Source of the DNA: Pseudorhizobium flavum
Lineage (GTDB): Bacteria > Pseudomonadota > Alphaproteobacteria > Rhizobiales > Rhizobiaceae
NCBI RefSeq assembly: GCF_902502825.2
Contig: NZ_LR723673.1
Location: 1 to 64,000 of the forward strand
DNA length: 64,000 nucleotides
Direction of reading: 5' to 3'
Program-made: the position numbers and the translations under genes
Part shown: positions 17,349-26,451 of the stretch, piece by piece
Layout of the letters: the number at the start of each line of letters is the position of its first letter
How positions within the stretch are numbered: the stretch's first letter is position 1
The notes under the pieces: generated by a model
What the model was told of the DNA's origin: nothing
What the model saw: only the letters and a program-made list of their open reading frames with translations
Database searches by the model: none

Positions 17349-20264
17349 TTGGAAATCTTCTTCGGCGCATTCACCAGCGAATGGGAGCAGCGGCGCGCAG
17401 CGCTGCTGCACGAAATGTCGTCTGGCGGGCGGGGCGCTTCGGCTGAAGAAGAGATGCGAAAGCGCCTGAAGCAGTTGGCTCAACTCGGCGCTGCAGGTGG
17501 CGGCGGAGGATCAAGCGGGGCTTCCGGTGCTCGTGGATCCGCATCGAAGGGCAGGGGGGCTCATCGAGCGCAGGTAACGTCGGCGACAACGGTTGCCCGA
17601 CCCATGGAGGCGCGGCTAGCGGCCGTCGCAAAGGGAAGCCAGCCAGCAGTCGTCAAAATGGCGTCTTATGGCGGCGGTGCTCGGGTCGGGGCGATGCTGA
17701 ATTATGTGTCGCGTGGCGGCGAGCTGAAGGTGGAGAATGAAAGCGGCAGGATTCTCGAGGGGCGAGAGGAATTGGCGCGCATCCGTGGCGATTGGGACCA
17801 TCTTTTCCAGAACCGCGCGGAAAGCCGCGACATTGGGAGTTTTTCCGTCGAAATCGCGGCGTCCGGCTTTGCATCGGACGAGGCATTGCACGAGCAGGTA
17901 AGGAGCACCCTGACGAGCGGCTTTGGCGACCGGCGCTATGCCTATGCGATCGCGAAAAATGAGGGCGGCTCCGTGACCGTTCAGGGGCTTGTCGTATTGC
18001 GAAGCGGGCAGGGGGAGCGGCTGACGGGCGACGCGAAGGCGGCCGGCATCATCCAAGGCCGATATGATATCAGCTCTGCCGCGGGCGAGGCTGCGGCGAA
18101 GTTCTCCTTTCATGGCTACGGAAATGGCGTCGAGTTCGGCGCCAGCCGCTTGCGCGGCCTCGTCGATCGGCATGACGTCGTTCGCGACGATCGCGGCCGG
18201 CCGATAGGGAATGAGAAGGTCGCAGGCGAGCTGGTACAGAAGGAATGGCGCAGCGAGCTCCACAGTCGCAGGAGCCGTGACGTGATGCACGTCATTATGT
18301 CGGCTCGGGCCGGAACCGATGTTGCCGCATTCGAAGGCGCGGTGCGCGACTTCCTGGCGCATCAATTTGCCGGGCATCGATATGTCTTCGCAATGCACGA
18401 TCCGGCGAGCGATCCGAAAGAGGCAGGGGAGGGAGGTAAGCGTCCGCATGTGCATGCTCATGCCATCGTGGCAATGAAATCGGATTCCGGTGATCGCATC
18501 GAGACGACGCCTGCCGTATTTCGGGAATGGCGATCCGTCATGGCAGAGAAGGCGCGGGATCACGGCATTGAGATGGAAATGACCGACCGGCGCGAGTTTG
18601 CCAGCCCGCCGGCATTCACGCGCACCCAGGTACGACCGGTGAGCCGCGAAGGCCGCACAGAGCATGTCGGGACCAGCGAGGCTGCGCAGGCGAGATATGA
18701 CGCCAAGCGTAGCGGCCGACGCACGGTCGCGAAAAGCGACCGGAGTCGACAGTACATCATAAAGGCGCAGGAATCGTGGCTGAAAGTCGCCCTGGCGGGT
18801 GGTGATCGTCAGGTCGTGGCCTATGCCGCACAGCATCGAGAGTACTTGGGATCAGGGTTTTCGACACCACAAACGGAAACGAGCGGAACTGTCATTCCAG
18901 CGGATTTTGGACCGAACTTCCGCATCAATTTGGCTACATTGCAGGAGATGGTTTTGGAGGGTCAGGAATTGCGCGAAATGTCACGAGCACAGTTTGAGAC
19001 TTACGAGAAGAAGGTCGAGACGGCCTTGTTCAAGTTGGAGCGATCGGTCTCGGCAGACGATCGGGCAGACTTTGACGAGATAGCCGGCTTGGCCCGAGAT
19101 TTCGTCAATCAAAAGCGTGAGCTGGTGGACCTCTACGAACAGCGCAAAGAGGCGTTGGCGGAGCAGGGTGGCGAATCGCTTCGCAGCGAGCCGCGTGATC
19201 CGGCCAACGACGAGTGGGACGCTGCAGTCGCCAAGCACGGCGAGGCTGTTGTTGAGGCCGGCAACGAGGCCATGATCGAAATCGAGCACTACCGAGAGGG
19301 ACTTTATCGGATCGAGGCCGGCGAGTTTTCGGCCGACCGCAAAGATGGGATGCAAGCCGGCCTTCAGCAGGCGTTGGAAAAGGCCGCACAGTTGGCTGTC
19401 GAAGGAAACAGCTACCTCAGAGACGTTGCCGAGCAGGACCAGGATTTGCGACAGGCCATCGATCGCGCGGAAAAGCAAGCCGAGGGGCAGGACCGACAGG
19501 AAGATGGGCGCGCAGACGTCATTAAGGCAGTGCAGACGATCATAGCCGAGCGGATTGATCGCCTGAACGAGCGTTTGAGCGACATTGCAGAGGACAGCTA
19601 TGCGACCCGAAACGACGTATCTGCCGAACGGCAATTCCTCGCGGATATGAACGGGCAACTCGACAAGCTTGGACCGGGGGATGTTCTCGATCTCTCGCGG
19701 ACGGAAACCGACTACCGCTATGATGAAGAGGAAGCCGCATCCGCTCGGGAGAGTGGCGTCGATTACGTTCCATCGATCGAGAGGGATCGGCAAGAGCACG
19801 AAAGTCATATCGACAGTGTTGCTCCGCAGTTGGAGCAACTGAGAGCTCATGGCGTCACGATCGACACGGACTTTAAGATTGCAGCGCCGCCGTCTCAAAG
19901 GGATTTCAACGCCTATATGAACGAGCTGGCGCAAGAGTTTGCGGAAGCAGAGACCGACCTCGACGAAGTAAAGGGGAAGGCGCCGGCGAACGTCGATGCG
20001 GCTGCCGAGCAGGGACGCGAAGCTCGCGATGAGCCGGATCGGCGGTCGATCGACAACGACACGCGCGAAACTCACGAGTTGGCGTCCACCGTCGATGCTA
20101 CAAATCGCCTACAAGATCGTCTAAATAGGGACAAGGAAGCCGCTCAGCGCAGTGGAGAAACGACACGGACAGACCCCGCCCAACAGCATATTCCTCGTCT
20201 CGAGGAGCTGGAGCGGGAACAGATGCAACAGAGGGAACGCGACCGAGACGACCGGGACCGTTAA
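17349..20264 (+). CDS. MOBP/VirD2-like relaxase (mobilisation module 1)
   Basis: A 971-aa protein starting at TTG 17349 after GGGGAGAAG, 3 nt after the MobC stop. Following a Gly/Ser/Ala-rich linker (about residues 45-80), an N-terminal lobe contains YGGGARVGAMLNYVSRGG. The HUH metal-binding motif RPHVHAHAIVAMKS lies near residue 366, with DVMHVIMSARAG preceding it as the first beta-strand motif. The C-terminal 450 residues are highly charged and predicted coiled-coil (many Glu/Arg/Gln heptads), with no recognisable helicase or primase. It should nick oriT and pilot the strand to a coupling protein. It differs entirely from TraA at 55417-58719. Confidence 0.82.
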   Translation: MEIFFGAFTSEWEQRRAALLHEMSSGGRGASAEEEMRKRLKQLAQLGAAGGGGGSSGASGARGSASKGRGAHRAQVTSATTVARPMEARLAAVAKGSQPAVVKMASYGGGARVGAMLNYVSRGGELKVENESGRILEGREELARIRGDWDHLFQNRAESRDIGSFSVEIAASGFASDEALHEQVRSTLTSGFGDRRYAYAIAKNEGGSVTVQGLVVLRSGQGERLTGDAKAAGIIQGRYDISSAAGEAAAKFSFHGYGNGVEFGASRLRGLVDRHDVVRDDRGRPIGNEKVAGELVQKEWRSELHSRRSRDVMHVIMSARAGTDVAAFEGAVRDFLAHQFAGHRYVFAMHDPASDPKEAGEGGKRPHVHAHAIVAMKSDSGDRIETTPAVFREWRSVMAEKARDHGIEMEMTDRREFASPPAFTRTQVRPVSREGRTEHVGTSEAAQARYDAKRSGRRTVAKSDRSRQYIIKAQESWLKVALAGGDRQVVAYAAQHREYLGSGFSTPQTETSGTVIPADFGPNFRINLATLQEMVLEGQELREMSRAQFETYEKKVETALFKLERSVSADDRADFDEIAGLARDFVNQKRELVDLYEQRKEALAEQGGESLRSEPRDPANDEWDAAVAKHGEAVVEAGNEAMIEIEHYREGLYRIEAGEFSADRKDGMQAGLQQALEKAAQLAVEGNSYLRDVAEQDQDLRQAIDRAEKQAEGQDRQEDGRADVIKAVQTIIAERIDRLNERLSDIAEDSYATRNDVSAERQFLADMNGQLDKLGPGDVLDLSRTETDYRYDEEEAASARESGVDYVPSIERDRQEHESHIDSVAPQLEQLRAHGVTIDTDFKIAAPPSQRDFNAYMNELAQEFAEAETDLDEVKGKAPANVDAAAEQGREARDEPDRRSIDNDTRETHELASTVDATNRLQDRLNRDKEAAQRSGETTRTDPAQQHIPRLEELEREQMQQRERDRDDRDR

Positions 20265-20270
20265 GAGGCA

Positions 20271-20480
20271 ATGCTCAACGATAACCGTCAACAATACGTC
20301 ATCCAGACCGACTCCACCAAAGAGGATGGCCTGGGGAAGGTGATTGCCTTCATCTTCGTCGCCAGCATGTTTCTAGCCTTCGTCCAGGAAGTCCTTGAAT
20401 CGGTCATGGCCTGGTATCGTGACACGATGGTCTGGCTAAATGAGACCGCGACCTACGTCGCTGGGTTCTGGCCCTTCTAA
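20271..20480 (+). CDS. Small membrane protein following the relaxase (69 aa)
   Basis: Starts at ATG 20271, 6 nt after the relaxase stop, with GGCA preceding it. The N-terminus is polar; one transmembrane helix spans about residues 23-46 (VIAFIFVASMFLAFVQEVL), followed by an amphipathic Trp/Tyr-rich C-terminus. No family recognised. Tight coupling to the relaxase suggests a role in mobilisation, perhaps membrane recruitment. Confidence 0.6.
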   Translation: MLNDNRQQYVIQTDSTKEDGLGKVIAFIFVASMFLAFVQEVLESVMAWYRDTMVWLNETATYVAGFWPF

Positions 20481-20775
20481 AGCTCACTTTTCGAGATCGG
20501 CGCCATCGACCTGCCCGAGAGTTGGCACCACTATGAACAGGAGCCTTCCGGAGGCGGAAAACCAATCCTCTTCCGATTTTCTGGCTCGACCTCAGTCTTG
20601 CCCGTTCGCGGCTTGGACTTGGGATGGAAGAATTCCTTCACCGGATTCCAGCTTGACGGAAGCGATCAGTCGCGGCGCGAAGGGTCGCAGGGGGAACCCC
20701 TTTACAGGCTGTGCGGCAGGCGCCAAATTGCCGGCACAACCGCAGACTGTGTCCGGACCGAGGGCTTCGCATGAT

Positions 20776-23700
20776 GGGGTCAGAACAAGAGCAGTCCGAA
20801 ATCGTACGCTAAGGCCGAACGGAGCGTGAACAATGCCGTAGCTCAGATTTTGGGCACTCGATCTCTGTGGATTGCCATCGACATGCGCCAGTTGTGATTT
20901 CTCTGTCCAGCCCGACTCGACAACGCTCAGCGCAGATCGGTCATGGATGGAGTCGGGCAATGGCAAAGCGCAAGCTTCTCAAAGATCAAGACCGACGGAA
21001 GCTTGTCGACATACCAGTCGACGAGGACAGCCTAATCCGACACTATTCGTTGTCACTGGCGGATCGCCTGGAGATCGAACTGCGGAGACGTAGTCACAAC
21101 CGGCTCGGCTTTGCCATCCAGCTATGTCTGATGCGATACCCGGGTCGAGTGCTGGGGGCAGAAGAAGCTCCGCCTCCCGCCATGCTAAGACATGTTGCTG
21201 ATCAGATCGGCGCCGACCCGGAATCATTTGCCCTCTATGCACGCCGGGAAGAAACTAGGCGCGATCACACGGCGCGCTTGATGGTGTATCTGGAAACGAG
21301 AAGCGCGATTGCGCAAGATCGCCGAGCCGCGCTGTTGGCGGCAATTCATGCGGCGACCATGTCCGACGACGGTGCTGCGATAGCCAGTTCGGCTGTCGCC
21401 GCGTTTCGCGAACGCGGAGCTCTTCTGCCGGCGATCGACACGATCGAACGCATTGGCCTTGCCGGCCGGGCCATAGCCCGTCGCCGGGCAGAAAAAACTC
21501 TGATTGAAGACATCCCACTCGATAGGCTCCAATCACTGGATAGGCTGTTAGAGGTTGACCCGTCGATCGGCAAGACGCGCTTCCACTGGCTGCGCTCGGC
21601 GCCAGAAGCGCCGGCTGCGTCGAACCTCGTCGGGCTGACCGAGCGAATAGCTTTTCTGCGGCGGCTGGAGATCCATCCGGAACTGCAGGCGCGCATATCG
21701 GCGGGACGGTGGGACCAGATGATCCGGGAGGGTAACGCAACCCCGGCCTGGCTTGCCAACGACTTCAATGCCAGCCGTCGCCACGCTCTGATCGTGGCTC
21801 AAGTCATCAGGCTTTGCCACAAGCTCACGGACGAGGCGGTGACGATGTTCATCAAGCTCATGGGTAAGTTGTTCTCGCAAGCCAACAACCGAAAGAAGCA
21901 GCGACAGATGGATTGCAGAGCGAACACCGCCAAAGCGCTACGCATGTTCCTCGATACGATCTCGGCGCTGCAGTCCGCCAACGACCATGGTCGGAATGCA
22001 TTGGATGTTCTCGACCAAAGAGTCGGCTGGGACCGACTGCTTCGGATAAAGCCTGAGCTGGAGTCGATGGTCGACGACAACGAGGCGCCGCCGTTGACCG
22101 TAGCAGCCGAGCAATATGCGACCGTCCACAAATACGCTGGTGCGTTCCTTCAGGCCTTCACGTTCCGCTCGGCGCATCGCCACGACGCGCTGCTGGCGGC
22201 AATTGCGCTACTGAAACGGCTTTATGCAGAGAAGCGGCGGACACTCCCGGATCGCGTGCCGATCACCCACCTCAGCCAAACTGATCGACGGCTTATCTTC
22301 GAACAGGGTAAACCCGATCGCCGTCTCTACGAGATCGCCACGCTCGCGGCTTTGAGAGACCGGCTTAGATCTGCGGAGATCTGGGTCGATGGCAGCCGAT
22401 CTTTCCGGCCCATTGATGAGCATCTGATGCCGCAGTCGACATTCATCTCGATGAAGGACGCCGATCGTCTCGGTTTGGGGGTCCAGAGCGACGGCGCGCA
22501 GTGGCTTGCCGAAGCGCGTCAGATGCTCGACTTCAACCTGACGCGTCTGGCGCACAGAGCACGATCTGGAAAGCTCGAGGGAGTTCGTCTAGAGGCAGGA
22601 ACCTTGATCGTCACACCAACCGCCAGCGAAGTCCCTGCAGCCGCTGAGGAACTGAATGCCGAGATCAGCGACATGTATCCCTTGGTGGAGGTTCCCGACT
22701 TGCTGAGGGAGGTGCATGAATGGACCGGCTTTGCAGATTCATTCACGCATGTTCGCACCGGCGACGTCCCGAAAAATGTCTCTGCCATGCTGGCGGGCGT
22801 CCTGGCGGATGCGACTAATCTCGGGCCGAAGCGAATGGCTGGCGCATCCAAGGGGATCAGCGCTCATCAGATTGGGTGGATGCGCACATTCCATGCTCGA
22901 TCCGAGACATATCGTGCTGCGCAAGCATCTATTACCGATGCACACACCTGCCATCCTCATTCCCGCCTTTGGGGCAACGGCACGACATCTTCGTCGGATG
23001 GCCAATTCTTCCGAGTGAGCGACCGAGCCGCAAAGCGTGGCGACATCAATTTGCATTACGGCGGTGAACCCGGATCGAAATTCTATAGCCATCTGTCTGA
23101 TCAGTACGGCTACTTCAGCATTCTGCCCATCAGTCCGACCGAGAGCGAGGCGGCCTATGTGCTCGATGGGCTCTTCGATCAAGACACGATCCTCGACATA
23201 CAGGAGCACTTTACCGACACGGGCGGTGCCAGTGATCATATCTTCGGGCTGTTCGCCTTGATCGGAAAGCGGTTCTCACCGCGACTGCGCAATCTCAAAG
23301 ACCGGAAGTTCCACACGTTCGACAAGGGCGACGCTTATCCGGCGCTGTCGAACCACATCGGGGTGCCGATCAATGCCAATCTAATCCTCGATCATTGGGA
23401 CGATCTGCTCCATCTTGCGGCGTCGATCACGACGCGGTCCGTGGTCCCGTCTACGATACTCAAGAAACTGTCCGCATCTCCAAGGCAAAGCCATCTGGCG
23501 AGGGCGCTCCGCGAACTCGGTCGTATCGAGAGGTCGCTCTTCATGATCGAATGGTACTCAAGTCCGGCGCTACGGCGGAGATGCCAAGCGGGTCTCAACA
23601 AAGGTGAGGCCGCCCATAAGCTCAAACGCGCTGTCTTCTTCCACGAGCGAGGCGAGATTCGCGACAGGTCGTTCGAGAGCCAAGCGTTTCGCGCCTCGGG

Positions 23701-23991
23701 TCTCAACCTCGTCGTCAGTGCGATCGTCCATTGGAATACCGTCTATCTCGACCGTGCAATCACACAGCTGAAGCGAGCGGGTCGAGACATTCCTGATACT
23801 CTGTCGAAGCACATCTCGCCGCTTAGTTGGGAACACATCAACCTTACCGGCATCTACACCTGGGACGCGGAACATCAGATGCCCGAAGGCTTCCGGTCGC
23901 TCAGACTTCCGGCTAGGCTAAGGGACGCTGCGTAAGTTCTCATTCCGTTCGCTCTTAGCGTACGATTTCGCACTGCTCTTGTTCTGGCCCC
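20776..23991 (+). mobile_element. Tn3-family element with only tnpA (3.2 kb)
   Basis: The terminal inverted repeats begin GGGGTCAGAACAAGAGCAGT (20776) and GGGGCCAGAACAAGAGCAGT (minus strand from 23991), and similarity extends about 48 bp inward. Only a transposase gene lies inside; there is no resolvase. The 5-bp flanks differ (ATGAT versus GCTTT), so this is not a clean insertion: one side was deleted or recombined. The right end cuts directly into a thiolase gene. A third, related end occurs at 29011. Confidence 0.85.
20960..23935 (+). CDS. tnpA: Tn3-family transposase TnpA
   Basis: A 991-aa protein, the usual TnpA length. Its N-terminal DUF4158 domain starts MAKRKLLKDQDRRKLVDIPV, and the C-terminal DDE_Tnp_Tn3 domain includes NLHYGGEPGSKFYSHLSDQYG (Asp/Glu core region), FDQDTILDIQEHFTDTGGA, FFHERGEIRDRSFESQ and ASGLNLVVSAIVHWNTVYLD. 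ATG 20960 is chosen because it gives the family N-terminus; an open frame extends upstream to 20867. No frameshift or internal stop is seen, so it is probably functional if its ends are. The N-terminus is closely similar to the truncated transposase at 29781. Confidence 0.9.
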   Translation: MAKRKLLKDQDRRKLVDIPVDEDSLIRHYSLSLADRLEIELRRRSHNRLGFAIQLCLMRYPGRVLGAEEAPPPAMLRHVADQIGADPESFALYARREETRRDHTARLMVYLETRSAIAQDRRAALLAAIHAATMSDDGAAIASSAVAAFRERGALLPAIDTIERIGLAGRAIARRRAEKTLIEDIPLDRLQSLDRLLEVDPSIGKTRFHWLRSAPEAPAASNLVGLTERIAFLRRLEIHPELQARISAGRWDQMIREGNATPAWLANDFNASRRHALIVAQVIRLCHKLTDEAVTMFIKLMGKLFSQANNRKKQRQMDCRANTAKALRMFLDTISALQSANDHGRNALDVLDQRVGWDRLLRIKPELESMVDDNEAPPLTVAAEQYATVHKYAGAFLQAFTFRSAHRHDALLAAIALLKRLYAEKRRTLPDRVPITHLSQTDRRLIFEQGKPDRRLYEIATLAALRDRLRSAEIWVDGSRSFRPIDEHLMPQSTFISMKDADRLGLGVQSDGAQWLAEARQMLDFNLTRLAHRARSGKLEGVRLEAGTLIVTPTASEVPAAAEELNAEISDMYPLVEVPDLLREVHEWTGFADSFTHVRTGDVPKNVSAMLAGVLADATNLGPKRMAGASKGISAHQIGWMRTFHARSETYRAAQASITDAHTCHPHSRLWGNGTTSSSDGQFFRVSDRAAKRGDINLHYGGEPGSKFYSHLSDQYGYFSILPISPTESEAAYVLDGLFDQDTILDIQEHFTDTGGASDHIFGLFALIGKRFSPRLRNLKDRKFHTFDKGDAYPALSNHIGVPINANLILDHWDDLLHLAASITTRSVVPSTILKKLSASPRQSHLARALRELGRIERSLFMIEWYSSPALRRRCQAGLNKGEAAHKLKRAVFFHERGEIRDRSFESQAFRASGLNLVVSAIVHWNTVYLDRAITQLKRAGRDIPDTLSKHISPLSWEHINLTGIYTWDAEHQMPEGFRSLRLPARLRDAA

Positions 23992-24695
23992 GCTTTGGCG
24001 ACCCCACGGAGGCGATGGCCGAAATCTCCGCGAAGAACCATGCCAATGCCATGGCAAATCCGCTGGCGCAGTTGCACAAGCCCTTGCCGGTCGAGTTCTG
24101 CCGCGTCGTATCGGAAAAGAACCCGATGATTGCCGCTCCCCTGAAGGTCACGGATTGCTCGCTGGTGTCGGACGGCGCAGCGGCCATCGTTCTGGTGTCG
24201 GATCGGCGCGCCGCCTCCGCCAGGCGCGCAGTCCGCATCGCCGCGATGGAACAGGTCAACGACCTCTTGCCCATGGACGGGCGCGATCTTTCCTTCATGG
24301 AAGGGCCGCGCCGGGCCATTTCCGCGGCGATGAGAAGCGCGGGTTGCAGCCTCGATACCATCGATTTCGCCGAGGTCCACGACTGCTTCACCATCGCCGA
24401 ACTGATGATCTACGAGGCCATGGGGCTTGCCGGCCCCGGCGAGGGCGCCACGCTGCTGGCCGACGGCACCGTGCGGCGGGGCGGTGCCCTGCCGGTCAAT
24501 CTGTCCGGCGGGCTGAAGGCTAAGGGGCACCCGGTCGGGGCGACCGGTGTTTCCATGCATGTGATGGCCGCGCGCCAGCTTGACGGCGATGCAGGCGAGA
24601 TGCAGGTGGATGGCGCAAGGCGCGGCCTGGTCTTCAACATGGGCGGCGCAGCGGTCGCGAATTATTGCAGCATCCTCGAAGGCAACGCATCATGA
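23992..24695 (+). pseudogene. Thiolase (acetyl-CoA acetyltransferase/SCP-x type), 5'-truncated
   Basis: About 230 C-terminal residues of a thiolase remain. LVSDGAAAIVLVSDRRAA, IDFAEVHDCFTIAELMIYEA and VNLSGGLKAKGHPVGATGVS contain the catalytic His and the conserved HPVGATG context. The N-terminal half with the acyl-accepting Cys was removed where the Tn3 right end begins (23991). The stop overlaps the start of the acyl-CoA ligase (ATGA at 24692-24695), so the two were an operon. In intact form it would cleave 3-oxoacyl-CoA or act on a branched acyl-CoA. Confidence 0.88.
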
Positions 24696-26212
24696 ATCTC
24701 GCGCTCTGGCTTGAAAGCACCGCGCGGGTCAACGGCGCTGCGCCCGCACTCCACAAGGGCATGGAACTTGTCGCAGATTACAGCGACTTCCGGACACGCG
24801 CGGCAGCTCTCGGCCGGGCGCTAGGCGGTCGGGGTGTCGCACCGGGAGACCGGGTCGCGCTCTTCATGAAAAACTGCCCGGACTATCTCGTGGCCCTCTA
24901 CGGCATCTGGTATGCGGGTGCCGCAGCAGTGCCGATCAATGCCAAGCTGCACCCCAAGGAAGCTGCCTGGATCATCGACAACAGCGGTGCAAGGATCGTT
25001 TTTGTCACGCCCGATCTGGGGCCGGCATTGGGCGCGGTGACCGATATCTCGCTGATCGATGTCGCTGGTGGCGGATTTGCCGATATGATCGGGGGCGATG
25101 GCGAGCCGCCGGTTTCGCGGGACCAGCATGACCTTGCGTGGCTCTTCTACACGTCCGGCACGACAGGACGTCCCAAGGGCGCCTGCATCACCCATGGCAT
25201 GCTGATGGCAACGTCGCTGTGCTATCCGGTTGATGTCGATCCGGTCCAACCCGAGGATGCCGCCTATTATGCGGCGCCGATGAGCCATGGGGCCGGGCTC
25301 TATGCACCGATCCATGTGCGCATGGGCGCGCGCCATATCTGCCCGGCATCGGGTGGATTCGATGCCGCGGAACTCCTCGAAACGGCGGCCCAGCAGGGGC
25401 CGCTGTCGATGTTCATGGCGCCGACCATGGTCCGTCGACTGGTGGACGCCGCAAGGACGTCGGGCTCCGCCGGCGATGGCATCAAGACGATCGTGTACGG
25501 CGGCGGGCCCATGTATCGGGCCGATATCGAGGAAGCCGTCAGTCTGCTCGGGGATCGGTTCGTGCAGATCTATGGCCAGGGCGAATGCCCGATGGCCATC
25601 ACCGCGCTATCGCGCAGCGAAGTGAGCGACCGCGTCAACCCGCGCTGGCGCGAGCGACTCGCTTCGGTCGGCCGCGCTCAATCCGCCGTAGAGGTGAGGA
25701 TCGGCGACAATGTCGGACGTCATTTGCCGACCGGTGAGATCGGCGAGATCATGGTGCGCGGCGCCCCGGTCATGGCAGGTTACTGGCAGAACGCCGAGGC
25801 CAACGCAAAAACGGTCCGGGACGGGTGGCTGATGACCGGAGATGTCGGATCGCTGGATGCCGACGGTTACCTGACACTCCAGGATCGTACCAAGGACGTG
25901 ATCATTTCAGGCGGCACGAATATCTATCCCCGCGAGATCGAAGAGGTTCTGCTGACGCATCCGGCGGTGCGCGAATGTTCGGTGGTCGGCCGCCCCTCGC
26001 CCGAGTGGGGAGAAGAGGTCATCGCATTCGTCGTGCTCGCTGAGGCAGGCGCCACCGTATCCGGCGAACTTGACGCGCTTTGCCTCAATGAAATCGCCCG
26101 GTTCAAGCGGCCGAAGGAATACCGTTTCATCGCCGAATTGCCGAAGAACAACTATGGCAAGGTGCTGAAGACCGCGCTCCGGGAGATGCTGCAGGCAGAG
26201 GCGCGCGGCTGA
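24692..26212 (+). CDS. Acyl-CoA synthetase/ligase (second copy)
   Basis: This 506-aa adenylate-forming enzyme starts at ATG 24692, overlapping the thiolase stop. Core motifs are LFYTSGTTGRPKGACITHG, YGQGECPMAI, MTGDVGSLDADGYLTLQDR, KDVIISGGTNIYPREIEEV and the C-terminal lysine motif NNYGKVLKTALREM. It activates a carboxylic acid to its CoA thioester. It is shorter than, and clearly different from, the ligase at 9493. Its upstream operon partner is truncated, so its own promoter was probably lost and expression may depend on read-through from the Tn3 element. Confidence 0.9.
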   Translation: MNLALWLESTARVNGAAPALHKGMELVADYSDFRTRAAALGRALGGRGVAPGDRVALFMKNCPDYLVALYGIWYAGAAAVPINAKLHPKEAAWIIDNSGARIVFVTPDLGPALGAVTDISLIDVAGGGFADMIGGDGEPPVSRDQHDLAWLFYTSGTTGRPKGACITHGMLMATSLCYPVDVDPVQPEDAAYYAAPMSHGAGLYAPIHVRMGARHICPASGGFDAAELLETAAQQGPLSMFMAPTMVRRLVDAARTSGSAGDGIKTIVYGGGPMYRADIEEAVSLLGDRFVQIYGQGECPMAITALSRSEVSDRVNPRWRERLASVGRAQSAVEVRIGDNVGRHLPTGEIGEIMVRGAPVMAGYWQNAEANAKTVRDGWLMTGDVGSLDADGYLTLQDRTKDVIISGGTNIYPREIEEVLLTHPAVRECSVVGRPSPEWGEEVIAFVVLAEAGATVSGELDALCLNEIARFKRPKEYRFIAELPKNNYGKVLKTALREMLQAEARG

Positions 26213-26451
26213 GGGACGCCGCTTCGCGGGAGAGCCCGTCGCCCAGTTCGCAAGATCAGCAACTCCAGATAGAATTTCTGATATCGAATTTCCCCGATTC
26301 CTCTTGTTGTTGGTCCTGAGAATGACCATTGTGGGGATGATTCGCGTTCCTGCGGTCCTTCGAGGGGGTGTTATTTACTTGCTGCGTCAGTCCGCGCCCC
26401 GAGCAGGCGGCGCCTGAGAACCATAGGCATCCCCGCCGTTACCGCCAGGTT
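26213..26451. other. Intergenic region before IS256 copy 1
   Basis: I see no gene here. The last 8 bases (GCCAGGTT, 26444-26451) are the left target duplication of IS256 copy 1. Confidence 0.5.

Noticed and set aside
18981..20075. 364-codon minus-strand frame inside the relaxase
   Set aside because: Antisense to the coiled-coil region of the relaxase, low-complexity Leu/Arg-rich, no family.
20592..20775. Short minus-strand frame with FAPRLIASVKLESGEGI
   Set aside because: Looks like possible coding sequence next to the Tn3 left end, but I could not assign it to any family, and it runs into the transposon end.
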